Shown here piece after piece: positions 1-8,123 of a DNA stretch of 20,449 nt (position 1 is its first letter; the number at the start of each line of letters is the position of its first letter). The position numbers and the translations under genes were made by a program. The notes under the pieces are model-generated. The model saw nothing but the letters and a program-made list of their open reading frames with translations. It ran no database searches and had not been told where the DNA came from. Source of the stretch: JAEVZK01 sp038202925 (GTDB taxonomy: Bacteria > Armatimonadota > Fimbriimonadia > Fimbriimonadales > Fimbriimonadaceae); the NCBI GenBank assembly GCA_038202925.1, contig JBBREM010000041.1, positions 1-20,449 on the forward strand, written 5' to 3'.

Positions 1-906
1 CACCGCTTCAGGGCCGCCGGGACTGAACCCAAGCTTATTCATGGCTTCCACCACCTGCGTCAAGACGTCGCGCATCTCCCGTCGCTGCGCCTCGGCCATG
101 GGTTGGCCGTTCTCGTCGAAGACCTGTCCGTACATGCGGCCCGCAAGGATGTCCGCGGCGGCGAGGGCACCGGTTAGGGCGGCGATGGGTTCGGGGCTGC
201 GGGGGATGTTGAAGCCGATGAGCACGCCCTCGTGGGTATCGCCCCGCTGGGCGGCTTCCAGGCTGAAGACCTCGGTATTGCCCAACGGTGACACGCTGAA
301 TAGTTCCCGATCCGAGCCGGGCACGCGCCAGTCCCAGGTTCCTGCGGGAGAGTAGGTGAGGCCAAGTTTGGCGCACCATACCCACAGCTCGAATTCGCTC
401 ACCTGGCGCGACTCGGCGAGGACCATGAGGGTGACTCCGGCGTCGAAATTCTCCTCGACCTGCCGCATCTGGCTGATCGCGAGCGGCACGTCGCTCGGAA
501 CGGGGATGGGCATCGCCCGGCGATTCAGATGCTGGGCGAGGGGTTCCGCCGCTTCCAGGAGATGTTGAGCGGACTTGGCGTTGAGCTCGCCTTGAGCGCC
601 CGCGTAATCCCACGCAAGGGCGAGGGAATCGTAGCTGCCGTCCGCCTTCTCGGTGAGCGGCAGCCACTCGGCGTCGCCGGGAGACATCGCCCAGGCCCGC
701 GGCTTGCCCAGCGCGGCGAGCCAGTCGGAGCGGAGGATCATCGCCGCCGCGGCGGCGGGCACGGAGCGCGGACCGACAAACTCGATCACGTACTGGAGCC
801 GGTGGAGCGGACCCGACTTCGTCCGCACCGGGATCTGAATGGGCCGGAGCGCGATGGCCGGATCGGGCTGCAGGTCGTCGCCAAACACCTCGGAGATCGT
901 GGGCAA
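1..906 (-). CDS. ZipA C-terminal-domain-like protein, possibly two tandem domains (partial)
   Basis: The minus frame is open from a stop just upstream (916-918) to the window edge, giving 302 residues without the C-terminus. The only plausible start near Era is TTG at 904-906, 17 bp after the era stop, with a weak AGGCAGG upstream. Residues from about 155 to the edge can be aligned by eye with the FtsZ-binding domain of ZipA: a hydrophobic strand (GVTLMVLA), then ELFSV, then EGVLIGFNIP, then a helix ending LAGRMYGQVFDENGQPM. This last part resembles ZipA's ADEVGGVVLDDQRRMM. The first half has the same order (SYDSLALAWDY, then a helix ending LAQHLNRRAM), so it may be a second copy of the fold. 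There is no N-terminal membrane anchor, which classical ZipA has. A division role is an inference; the domain match is moderately convincing, the start codon less so. Confidence 0.6.
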   Translation of the reverse strand, partial: MPTISEVFGDDLQPDPAIALRPIQIPVRTKSGPLHRLQYVIEFVGPRSVPAAAAAMILRSDWLAALGKPRAWAMSPGDAEWLPLTEKADGSYDSLALAWDYAGAQGELNAKSAQHLLEAAEPLAQHLNRRAMPIPVPSDVPLAISQMRQVEENFDAGVTLMVLAESRQVSEFELWVWCAKLGLTYSPAGTWDWRVPGSDRELFSVSPLGNTEVFSLEAAQRGDTHEGVLIGFNIPRSPEPIAALTGALAAADILAGRMYGQVFDENGQPMAEAQRREMRDVLTQVVEAMNKLGFSPGGPEAV

Positions 907-923
907 GGGAAGAGGCTACCTGC

Positions 924-1850
924 CTAGTCGGAATATTCGAGCTCTTGCAGCATGCGCGGATTCATCCGCCAGTCCTCGCGCACCTTGACGTGCAGCTCCA
1001 GATAGATTTTGCGTTCCAGAAGCTGCTCGATCTCTACTCTCGCCTCGGAGCCGATTTTCTTGAGGAACTGGCCGGCCTTGCCGATGAGAATCCCACGCTG
1101 GCTGGCCCTTTCGACGTAGATGCTCGCGCCGATATGGAGGATGTTGCCCTCCTCGTCCCAGTCATCGACCAGCACGGCGGTCGCGTGGGGAATTTCTTGC
1201 TTGGCGGCGATGAGGATCTTCTCGCGAATCAGCTCGCCGACGAGGAAACGCGAGGATTGGTCGGTGAATTCATCGGCATCATATAGGGGCTCGCCTTCGG
1301 GGAGTTTGGCGACGATCATCTCGACGAGCTTGTCCACGTTTTGGGCCCGGGTGGCGGTCGTCATCATGTATTCGTCGGTGCCGGCCAGAGCCGTGTAAGC
1401 CTCGAGGAAGGCCTCGACGTTCTCCGCTTTGAGCTGGTCCATCTTGTTCATGCACAAGATGACCGGCGTTCGTTCCCCCTCTTCCATTTCCCCGGCGCGG
1501 GCATCTGAAGGTTGGGGGGTGAAGGTTTGGATGAGCCTTGAAATCTCGCGGTCGGCGTCGCTCGGATGCTGGCTGCCGTCCACGACGAAGAGGATGAGAT
1601 CGACATCGCCCAGCGCGCCCCGCGCCTGCTCAACCATCGATTTCGCAAGCTGCGTATGCGGTTCGTGGATGCCCGGCGTGTCGATGAAGATGATCTGGTA
1701 AGCGTCGGTGGTCGCGATTCCAAGCACACGTCGCCGCGTCGTCTGCGGCTTGTTGCTGACGATCGACACTTTCTGGCCGACGATCGTATTGAGCAGGGTG
1801 CTCTTGCCGACGTTCGGCTTGCCGATTAGGGCAACTGTACCTACGTTCAC
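924..1850 (-). CDS. era: GTPase Era, ribosome (16S rRNA) maturation factor
   Basis: Era binds GTP and the 3' end of 16S rRNA during assembly of the 30S subunit. The 308-residue product shows G1 GKPNVGKS (10-17), G2 QTTRR (36-40), G3 DTPG (57-60) and G4 NKMD (135-138). A C-terminal KH domain has GILIGKAGQFLKKIG near 255-269. Length matches the family (about 300). The start is GTG at 1848-1850; the four bases GTGA are shared with the stop of the upstream gene, so translation is probably coupled. Two oddities: an acidic insertion of about 15 residues (roughly 111-127) before the G4 strand, and a G5 region reading TTATRAQNVD where Era usually has SA followed by a similar NVD segment. Identity is secure. 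Confidence 0.97.
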   Translation of the reverse strand: MNVGTVALIGKPNVGKSTLLNTIVGQKVSIVSNKPQTTRRRVLGIATTDAYQIIFIDTPGIHEPHTQLAKSMVEQARGALGDVDLILFVVDGSQHPSDADREISRLIQTFTPQPSDARAGEMEEGERTPVILCMNKMDQLKAENVEAFLEAYTALAGTDEYMMTTATRAQNVDKLVEMIVAKLPEGEPLYDADEFTDQSSRFLVGELIREKILIAAKQEIPHATAVLVDDWDEEGNILHIGASIYVERASQRGILIGKAGQFLKKIGSEARVEIEQLLERKIYLELHVKVREDWRMNPRMLQELEYSD

Positions 1851-4800
1851 TGTCGCCTTCGGAACATTACGCTCATGCCGAGGTCCTCGTCGATGACGGT
1901 GCCGGTTGACTCCGATCTGCCCGAGGATGTCTCCTCAGATCTGCTCCGGTCACCGCGCCGGCCGCGCCGCCGCGAGCGTTGCTTGACGCCCTGGTCGCTC
2001 TCGCCTTCCGGCTCGTCGAGAAGCTGCTGAGGACGCAGGAACCATTCGTCGGAGTTTTCCTCAGAGTCGTTGCCTTCGATCCAGTCGCCGAGCTTCATGA
2101 TCGGAACGTCGAATGCCAGCGCGTCCTCGCGCAGCAAGTTCTCCAGCTTCGGAGGTAGCTCGTCCATGCGCAGCAGTTCGTCGGGGTTGATTGAGAGGAT
2201 GTGCTGGACTTCTTCGCGCGGCCCGACAAGGAACGGATGGGTTGTGCCGTCGTTGCCAGTGAACCGCAACGTCGTCTGATCGAGGCCGGCCCAATCCTGG
2301 GCAAGCACGTCATACGCAGCCCATTTGCTGGGGAGCGTGATCGATCGGGGCCCGGCACCGGTGCAGTGCACGGTCAGGAAGGGCGGCCGCGCGTGGACGA
2401 CGTCATCCTGGAAATTGTAAACATGGGCTCCGGCCATCTGGGCGAGCGCCCGAATCAGCGCGGGGTTGACAGAGGGCTCGCCGAGAAATACGCTGGTCCA
2501 TTTCGACTCACCTTCGGTAAAGTCGCGCACGACGAAGCTCGGCAGGCCGGTCTGCGTGTACTCGCCGAGCACCGTGGCTTCTTCTGGAATCGCGAAGTAG
2601 CTTGGTTCGAGCTGGGCGCTGCCGCCAAGCTCCTTTTGCTGAAAGGCCGCTGTCAACGGATGTCTCCGGGCTAAGATCGTCGTTCCTGACCGGCTGTGGA
2701 AGGGCTGCGGCTTCAGCGCGATTCCGGTGACCTCGCGGGCTCGCTCCAACGATTCGCGCCCAGCGTCGAAGAGACCGGCGGAATACAGCCAGAAGAGCAC
2801 CTTGTTGTCACGCTGCAAGCGATTCTTGATCGCTGAGCGCAGCTCAGGCCGAATGTCCCAGGCGTTTAGGAACAGGTAGAGCTTGGCTTCGGGGAATCGT
2901 TCACGGTGGGCGAGATCGCTCAGCAGGTAGAACCCGGCGTTCACACCGGCGCGCAAGACCGACTCGCGCACATCCTGAATGAGCATTTGGAAGGCATTCG
3001 GGTCGACCAGGTAGGCGAGGGCTCGCTCATCGACAAAGATCACGACTTCGGGCTCGCCGAGCGGACAAGCCATGCGGCGCACCAACTCCTCGCAGACCTT
3101 CTCGCCGCGGTCCCAGATGGTTGGCGTTTTGAGCCACCCATTGCCCCATAGATCCATCCAGGCGATGCCGCTCCCGTGCGCAGCCGCCGCACCTGCTCCG
3201 CGCCAGTGGATGTTCTCCAGCGCCTGAGGTGTTTTGATGATGGGATTGAAGTCGTCCGGCTCCTGGCCGCCGCTGAGCGAGGTCTTGAAGTCTTCCTCAC
3301 TGATGTAGAGTTTGCCGTTGAGCGCGTAGCTGTCGACGGGGCCGGGGAAGGGGGCGCTGCCGCCGGGCTCGCGGGTGAGATAGCTGGGCGGACCGGCGAC
3401 AAAGTCGATCTCCGGCGTCCTCAATAGCTTCCCTAAGGAGAGGTGCCCACTTGCCGGGTGGCTCCACTCGAAGGTGTATCCGTAGCTCACTCCGACGAGG
3501 AAGTAGCCCTCGCTCGCCTCCTTGGTCGCGTAGGCCAGCTCGCCGATGCGCTGAACCGTGATGTCGCTCAGGAAGAGGTGGTAGTCGACGTACTTACGCT
3601 GCTTGCGGCTGGATCGCACGAAGCGATCCCCTTCGGAACCTTCGGGCTGGTAGCGCGGGACTTGGATTGTGTCGAATTTCGTTTCGCCGTCGAACCAGGA
3701 TGCGCGGAGCGCGACGATATCGTTCAGATACCGCTGCCGAGCCCACTCCTGGAACTTCGTTCTCGCGGCTGCCGAGTCGTCGTACCCCGAGTCGGACGCG
3801 TGGAACCACTCGCCGCGCTCAAGGTGGAGGCCCAAAATGTGATCCTTCTGATCGAGCATTCGCAACTTGCGGACGAACGTCTGGAGGCAATCCTTTGCCA
3901 CGCCCCAGAAGTCGTCGTCGGAAACGCTCGGCTCGGCGGTGCCCCCGCCGTGCAGGTTGTATTTTGCATTCGGGAACTTGGTTTGCCAGTTGCGCGGCGC
4001 GACGAAGACGATCCGGAAAATGACCTGGGACTGCGGGTCGATTTCGACGCTGCGCTTGAGCATGTAGGCGGCGACACGGACGTTATCGTCCACGGCAGCA
4101 GGTTCGACTTCAAAGTCGATAAGGTGGGAGTGCAGGTGAACGCCGGCCTCTCCCGCCATTTTTAGCTCGTCGAGCACCGTCTGGGCTCGGCGCTCGTCGA
4201 GCGAGCCGCCAAAGAAGAGCATCGGTGGGTAAACGCGGTGGTTTCTTACGAGCGTCGGCACGCCATCTCTCAGCACGATCTGGGGAGCATCGTCGGGGGT
4301 CGGCACGATGGGCTTGAGCGGCGGGGCGATAGGTTCGGGATCAGCCTGCACGACCGGCATCGGCTCCTCCCGAGGCGCTTCTTCACGTCGCCGGCCGCGT
4401 GGTCTGCGCTCCGGAGGCGCGTCCTGGGTCGGAACCTGCTGGGGCGGCGTGGTTTCGCCGCGTCGTCGAAACGTGACGATCGGCTCGTCGGACCGCAGAT
4501 CGGCGTCAACTTCCACCGCGCCAGCGGCGGTGATTTCCATGATGGTTTCGGTGTCTGCCCGCCCGCGGCCTCGCCCTCGGCGGCTGCGACGTCCTCCGCG
4601 ATCGTTCTGCTGGGGAGTCTGGGACTGGCTGGGCTGGCTCTGGCGGGGCCGCCAGATCGGCATCGGCATGTCCTCGCCAAGATCATCCACTCGGAACTCT
4701 GCCGCAGCCGGCTTCTTGCCTCGCCCGCGAACCTTGGCGACGGCTTCAGTAACGGCCTCAACGAGTTTGCCCCGCCGCCTGGCGGGCTTGGTCTCTTCTT

Positions 4801-5092
4801 TGGCTTCCGCCTCAACCGAATCGGCTGTGGGCGGCGAAGCCAGTCTTGACGCTAGATTACGAGTGCGGCCAGCCTTCGCGGCTGAGGGCATCGAGGGCTG
4901 CTCGATCGACGGAGCGGCGGCGATGGTTTCGGCGGCCCGCTCCTCAGCTTTGCGGCCACTGCGCGTTGGCTTGATGGTCGCAACCGGAAGCGCGGCGTCT
5001 GGCTTCGTCGTGCGGCGGGCGGGCTTATGCGGCTCCTGCGGTTCGGTCGGTGTCGTCGATAAGTTGTCGGATTGTGCTTTCTTGCGGGGCAT
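1847..5092 (-). CDS. GH42-like barrel protein with long basic disordered N- and C-terminal arms
   Basis: The 1081-residue product has three parts. Residues 1-270 are disordered, rich in Pro, Ala, Arg and Glu, with arginine-glycine clusters (GRRSRRGRGRGR near 167-178; another near 230-236). Residues about 285-700 look like a GH42-type beta-galactosidase-like TIM barrel: GLHLERGEWFH (421-431), a YVDYHLFLSD helix (501-510), IDFVAGPPSYLTREPGG (562-578) and KLYISEEDFKTSL (594-606), where relatives carry an acidic D/E-x-D-x-R-T motif. Residues about 715-900 resemble the GATase-like domain that follows such barrels (LNAWDIRPELR, VLFWLYSAGLFD). A C-terminal arm has RSRRRGRRGDRSR (1039-1051). No signal peptide is visible, so it is probably cytoplasmic. 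The ATG at 5090-5092 has AGGAAG three bases upstream and lies inside the end of the HAD gene. Substrate unknown; the basic arms resemble those of RNA-binding proteins such as RNase E, but that is only compositional. Confidence 0.85.
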   Translation of the reverse strand: MPRKKAQSDNLSTTPTEPQEPHKPARRTTKPDAALPVATIKPTRSGRKAEERAAETIAAAPSIEQPSMPSAAKAGRTRNLASRLASPPTADSVEAEAKEETKPARRRGKLVEAVTEAVAKVRGRGKKPAAAEFRVDDLGEDMPMPIWRPRQSQPSQSQTPQQNDRGGRRSRRGRGRGRADTETIMEITAAGAVEVDADLRSDEPIVTFRRRGETTPPQQVPTQDAPPERRPRGRRREEAPREEPMPVVQADPEPIAPPLKPIVPTPDDAPQIVLRDGVPTLVRNHRVYPPMLFFGGSLDERRAQTVLDELKMAGEAGVHLHSHLIDFEVEPAAVDDNVRVAAYMLKRSVEIDPQSQVIFRIVFVAPRNWQTKFPNAKYNLHGGGTAEPSVSDDDFWGVAKDCLQTFVRKLRMLDQKDHILGLHLERGEWFHASDSGYDDSAAARTKFQEWARQRYLNDIVALRASWFDGETKFDTIQVPRYQPEGSEGDRFVRSSRKQRKYVDYHLFLSDITVQRIGELAYATKEASEGYFLVGVSYGYTFEWSHPASGHLSLGKLLRTPEIDFVAGPPSYLTREPGGSAPFPGPVDSYALNGKLYISEEDFKTSLSGGQEPDDFNPIIKTPQALENIHWRGAGAAAAHGSGIAWMDLWGNGWLKTPTIWDRGEKVCEELVRRMACPLGEPEVVIFVDERALAYLVDPNAFQMLIQDVRESVLRAGVNAGFYLLSDLAHRERFPEAKLYLFLNAWDIRPELRSAIKNRLQRDNKVLFWLYSAGLFDAGRESLERAREVTGIALKPQPFHSRSGTTILARRHPLTAAFQQKELGGSAQLEPSYFAIPEEATVLGEYTQTGLPSFVVRDFTEGESKWTSVFLGEPSVNPALIRALAQMAGAHVYNFQDDVVHARPPFLTVHCTGAGPRSITLPSKWAAYDVLAQDWAGLDQTTLRFTGNDGTTHPFLVGPREEVQHILSINPDELLRMDELPPKLENLLREDALAFDVPIMKLGDWIEGNDSEENSDEWFLRPQQLLDEPEGESDQGVKQRSRRRGRRGDRSRSEETSSGRSESTGTVIDEDLGMSVMFRRRQ

Positions 5093-5774
5093 TGTCTTCC
5101 TGGAAAGAGCCCTCCGCCCAAGCTAGCAGATCCTCCGGACGGTCAAGGAAAAGGTCCGGGGATTCGGCTAGCAAGGCGTTAGGCGTGGCAGCGCCATAGC
5201 CCACGGCGACCGTCGCGACCCCAGCGGCTTTAGCACAGCGGAGGTCGTAAACGGAATCGCCGATGAAGACGGCGCGATCCGGGGTGGCCCCCAATTTCTT
5301 GAGGGCGAGGATCGCGCTGTCCGGGGCAGGCTTAGGGTGATGAACTTCGGAGGCGCAGACGGTCTCATCGACGGCGTCTGCAGCCGGAAATCTGTTGATA
5401 AAGAGCGCGAGCTCTTTGGCGTTCTTGCTCGTGACAAGCGCGGTCCGTAGACCGCTTCGCTTGCACAAACGCAGCATCTCGACGGCGGGGCCAAAGATCC
5501 GTTCTCGGTCTTTGTAAGCCTCGTATCGGGAGATGGTGTAGTTGCTGAAGCGGTCAATCTCATCCTCAGTTGGATTGGAGATGTAGCGTTTCGCCTGCTC
5601 GCGTAGTGGCATGCCGATCAGGGACTGAATTTCCTCGTCAGTCGGCCGTTGCCCAGCGTATTTCTCGATGGAATCGCTGAGGCCGGGAATGAGCATACCG
5701 AGGCTGTCGACCAACGTACCATCCACATCGAATAGCACAGCATCGAAATCAGCCAACGAGAGCCCGCTCGGCAT
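5025..5774 (-). CDS. HAD-family phosphatase, phosphoglycolate phosphatase-like
   Basis: This is a haloacid dehalogenase superfamily hydrolase, expected to remove phosphate from a small phosphorylated metabolite through an aspartyl-phosphate intermediate. From the ATG chosen here (249 residues) it shows motif I DVDGTLVDS (16-24), motif II TSKN, the motif III lysine in HHPKPAPDS and motif IV GDSVYD. The helical cap between motifs I and II fits the Gph/PpaX class. An upstream TTG (5822) would add 16 residues, but the ATG at 5772-5774 puts motif I at the usual distance from the N-terminus and has a CATACT box seven bases upstream. The last 68 bp overlap the start of the next gene in another frame. 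The true substrate cannot be read from sequence. Confidence 0.9.
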   Translation of the reverse strand: MPSGLSLADFDAVLFDVDGTLVDSLGMLIPGLSDSIEKYAGQRPTDEEIQSLIGMPLREQAKRYISNPTEDEIDRFSNYTISRYEAYKDRERIFGPAVEMLRLCKRSGLRTALVTSKNAKELALFINRFPAADAVDETVCASEVHHPKPAPDSAILALKKLGATPDRAVFIGDSVYDLRCAKAAGVATVAVGYGAATPNALLAESPDLFLDRPEDLLAWAEGSFQEDNAPQESTIRQLIDDTDRTAGAA

Positions 5775-5891
5775 TAGCTCAAGTATGGCAGAAAACGGCT
5801 GTTCCAAGCTCAGATTGGCCAAGGACTACTGGACCTGCGATCCAGCGGCGACAAGAATGTCACCGTCACAGTTGATTTGCGTTTTGGCTCG

Positions 5892-7073
5892 CTACACCCT
5901 CGTCAAGACCTGCTCGCGCTTAAACAGATGCACCGCGATGCGGATGCCGATGAAGGCGAGAAGGGCGCCGACGGCGACGGTGATCGCTAAGCCCGACCAG
6001 CTCGTCTTGCCCTGTAGGGCCTCGCGGACGGTGACCGACGTGTTGAGCACGGGGATCAGCCTGATCCACCAGTTAGAGGCGAGATCGGTCAGGCCGATGA
6101 CCTGCCCGAAAATGGCAGGCATCAGAACGACGAAGCTGATGATGGCGAGATAGCCCTGCGCCTCGCGGCTGTTCTTCGCGTAGGTGCTGACCGCGATCAA
6201 CAGGCTCGCGAAGAAGGCGACGGTCGGGATGAGAACGATGATGATCGTGGCGATCTCCGGCAATCCGAACCCTAGACCCTGCGGGAAGAGCTTCGCATAT
6301 ATAGGTGCACCGGACACCCCCGCGATAATCACGCCCGCCACCGCCGAAAGGCTACTGCAAGCGCAAACCGTGGAGAGGGCAAGGAACTTGCCAAACGCGA
6401 TCTGACTGCGACCTATAGGCGTGATGAGCAGGGTCTCCAGCGTCGACTTTTCCTTTTCCCCGGCAACCAAGTCGCTGGCGGTGCCGAAGCCGCCGTAGAA
6501 CGCCCAAATGACGATGAAATAGGGAAGGAGGCTGACGAGGAATTCGTTGACGCCTTCCTTGCCAACCGTAATTTGCTTCTCGTCCAGCTGCGCCGGCACC
6601 AGAGCCTGCTCGGGAACGCCGTGGGCCCTCAGCACTTTGGAGGCAACTGCGGCATTAAGCGGCATGAGCTGTTCTTGCACCGCGGCAAGGGCGAGATGGG
6701 CGGTCTGCTCCTGCGGATCATATTCGGCGGTGATCCTGGTCTGTTGCCCTGCTTGCAGCTTCTGATCGAAGTCGGGCGCGAACACGAGGAGAAGGCGCGC
6801 CTTGCCCTCGCGGATGAGCTTCTCGCCCTCTTCTTGGGTGGCGACCATCACCACCTGTATCTTTTCCGCTTTGAGCTTGTCGACGAGGCTGTTGCTGGCC
6901 TTGACGACGTGAACCTTTTGGTTCGACTTTTCGCCCACGCCGGAGATAAATCCGAACAGGCTAAGCATGCCCAAGATCAGGAGCATCGGCATGATGATCG
7001 CGTTGTTGCGGACGCGTTTGTCGCGGAACATCTCCCGCAGCTCCTTGCGCATGACGATCAAAGTTGGATTCAT
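5892..7073 (-). CDS. ABC-2 type transporter permease, NatB-like
   Basis: This is the membrane subunit of an ABC exporter. The 393-residue product starts with a cytoplasmic segment (MRKELREMFRDKRVRNN), followed by one membrane helix (about 25-47). A long extracytoplasmic loop (about 48-185) comes next. Several C-terminal helices follow the conserved VAGEKEKSTLETLLITPI segment, which is typical of the ABC-2 permease family. The topology matches NatB-type permeases (sodium export in Bacillus), but the substrate here is unknown. Its ATG overlaps the stop of the ATPase gene as ATGA, so the two subunits are translationally coupled. Confidence 0.92.
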   Translation of the reverse strand: MNPTLIVMRKELREMFRDKRVRNNAIIMPMLLILGMLSLFGFISGVGEKSNQKVHVVKASNSLVDKLKAEKIQVVMVATQEEGEKLIREGKARLLLVFAPDFDQKLQAGQQTRITAEYDPQEQTAHLALAAVQEQLMPLNAAVASKVLRAHGVPEQALVPAQLDEKQITVGKEGVNEFLVSLLPYFIVIWAFYGGFGTASDLVAGEKEKSTLETLLITPIGRSQIAFGKFLALSTVCACSSLSAVAGVIIAGVSGAPIYAKLFPQGLGFGLPEIATIIIVLIPTVAFFASLLIAVSTYAKNSREAQGYLAIISFVVLMPAIFGQVIGLTDLASNWWIRLIPVLNTSVTVREALQGKTSWSGLAITVAVGALLAFIGIRIAVHLFKREQVLTRV

Positions 7074-7816
7074 ACGGCCACCCGAAGCTCGCCGACCAAT
7101 TGGAGGAACACGCGCTCGAGGTTGGTCTCGCCCGACTGCGCTCGAAGCTGTTCGACAGTTCCTTCAGCCCGAATGGTGCCGTTGTGGATGACGACCACGT
7201 GATCGCAGAGGCGGTCGACCTCGGTCATGATGTGGGTGCTGAAGATCACCGTCTTGCCCTCCTTGCGGGCGCCTTCGATGAAGGCCATCACGGTTTGGCT
7301 CGTGACGACGTCAAGGCCGGCCGTCGGCTCGTCGAAAAAGAGGACAGGGGGATCGTGGAGGATGGTTCGGGCGATGGAGACGCGCTGCTTTTCTCCCGTA
7401 CTGAGCTTGTCGCAGAGCCGGTCGAGAAACTCGTTGAGCTGCAGCTCCTTGATTACGTAGTCCATCCGTTCTTTGAGGCGGGCACCTTCGAGTCCGTAGA
7501 GGCGGCCGAAATATTCGATCATTTCGCGAGCCGTGAGGCGCCCGTAGAGCGCGGTCGAGTTCGACATGAATCCGATGCTCGCGCGCACCTTCGCGGAGTC
7601 CTTGACGACATCGAATCCGGCGACCTCGGCGGAGCCCGCGGTCGGCACGAGCACGGTCGAAAGGATTCGCAGCAGGGTCGTCTTGCCTGCGCCGTTTACT
7701 CCGAGCAGTCCAAATATTTGTCCCGGCTCGGCGGTGAACGATACGTCATCGACCGCCTTGACCACACCCTTCTTGGGGTCTTCAAAGTATTTCTTGATCC
7801 CTTGCGTCCTAACCAT
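7070..7816 (-). CDS. ABC transporter ATP-binding protein, NatA-like
   Basis: This is the ATPase that powers the adjacent permease. The 248-residue product has Walker A GVNGAGKTT (39-47), signature LSTGEKQR (138-145), Walker B VLFFDEP (158-164) and the H-loop histidine in FSTH (195). The signature is unusual in having Thr where most have Ser-Gly (LSGGQ), but NatA-type proteins often deviate here. The ATG at 7814-7816 lies nine bases after a good -10 box and has no convincing Shine-Dalgarno sequence, so its mRNA is probably near-leaderless. Family assignment is secure; substrate is unknown. Confidence 0.93.
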   Translation of the reverse strand: MVRTQGIKKYFEDPKKGVVKAVDDVSFTAEPGQIFGLLGVNGAGKTTLLRILSTVLVPTAGSAEVAGFDVVKDSAKVRASIGFMSNSTALYGRLTAREMIEYFGRLYGLEGARLKERMDYVIKELQLNEFLDRLCDKLSTGEKQRVSIARTILHDPPVLFFDEPTAGLDVVTSQTVMAFIEGARKEGKTVIFSTHIMTEVDRLCDHVVVIHNGTIRAEGTVEQLRAQSGETNLERVFLQLVGELRVAV

Positions 7817-8123
7817 CCGGGGCGGAGTGTAGCAGAGGGCGGGCTTTCAAACAATGCACAATTAGGTCTACCGGCTCAGTTCGTGGCGGGGAAGTCGAGC
7901 AGTTCCGCCGGTTATTGTTACAGGCTCACAACATGTCTTCCACAAAGTTTTCCACACTCTTTGGTGTACACGTTACGTTCAATTCGTTGCCTTTCCCACC
8001 GCAATTTCCACATTGTTCCCCCGTTGAAAGTGCAAGTATTTCAGCGAGGGAACTTACACTCCTAGTCCTTTTGGGGATAACCAGGGGCTTGCCATCCGGG
8101 TTTTGTTTGTGACACGGGAGCGG
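7817..8123. other. 307 bp gene-free stretch with three DnaA-box-like motifs
   Basis: No coding frame here looks real. The natAB promoter occupies the left end. The centre is lower in GC than the flanks and holds TCTTCCACA (7936-7944), TTTTCCACA (7948-7956) and ATTTCCACA (8004-8012), all in the same orientation. Each differs from the DnaA box TTATCCACA by one or two bases. No origin-associated gene (dnaA, dnaN, gyrB) is nearby, so an origin is unlikely; regulation by DnaA, or chance, are alternatives. Confidence 0.35.
7826..7854 (-). promoter_or_regulatory. Promoter of the natAB-like operon
   Basis: Read on the minus strand: TTGTTT (7849-7854), a 17 bp spacer, then TGC-TACACT (-10 at 7826-7831) with the extended TG. 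The predicted transcription start falls about three bases before the ATG of the ATPase. This is the best sigma-70-type promoter in the window. Confidence 0.6.

Noticed and set aside
35..667. Long minus-strand open frame (210 codons) rich in Arg, Gly and Pro
   Set aside because: It is a shadow of the ZipA-like gene in another frame; the composition is that of GC-rich non-coding frames.
3443..4165. 240-codon plus-strand open frame
   Set aside because: It lies antisense to the GH42-like barrel, whose conserved motifs are clear, and shows no family features.
5823..5891. Short minus-strand peptide in frame after the NatB stop (INCDGDILVAAGSQVQ)
   Set aside because: It looks protein-like but is only about 20 codons behind a stop, with no start or ribosome site; chance is likely.
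7064..8065. 333-codon plus-strand open frame
   Set aside because: It is antisense to the NatA-like ATPase, whose Walker and signature motifs fix the coding strand.
7817..8123. Replication origin
   Set aside because: Three near-consensus DnaA boxes are not enough without dnaA/dnaN/gyrB nearby, an AT-rich unwinding element or a GC-skew change, which cannot be computed here.
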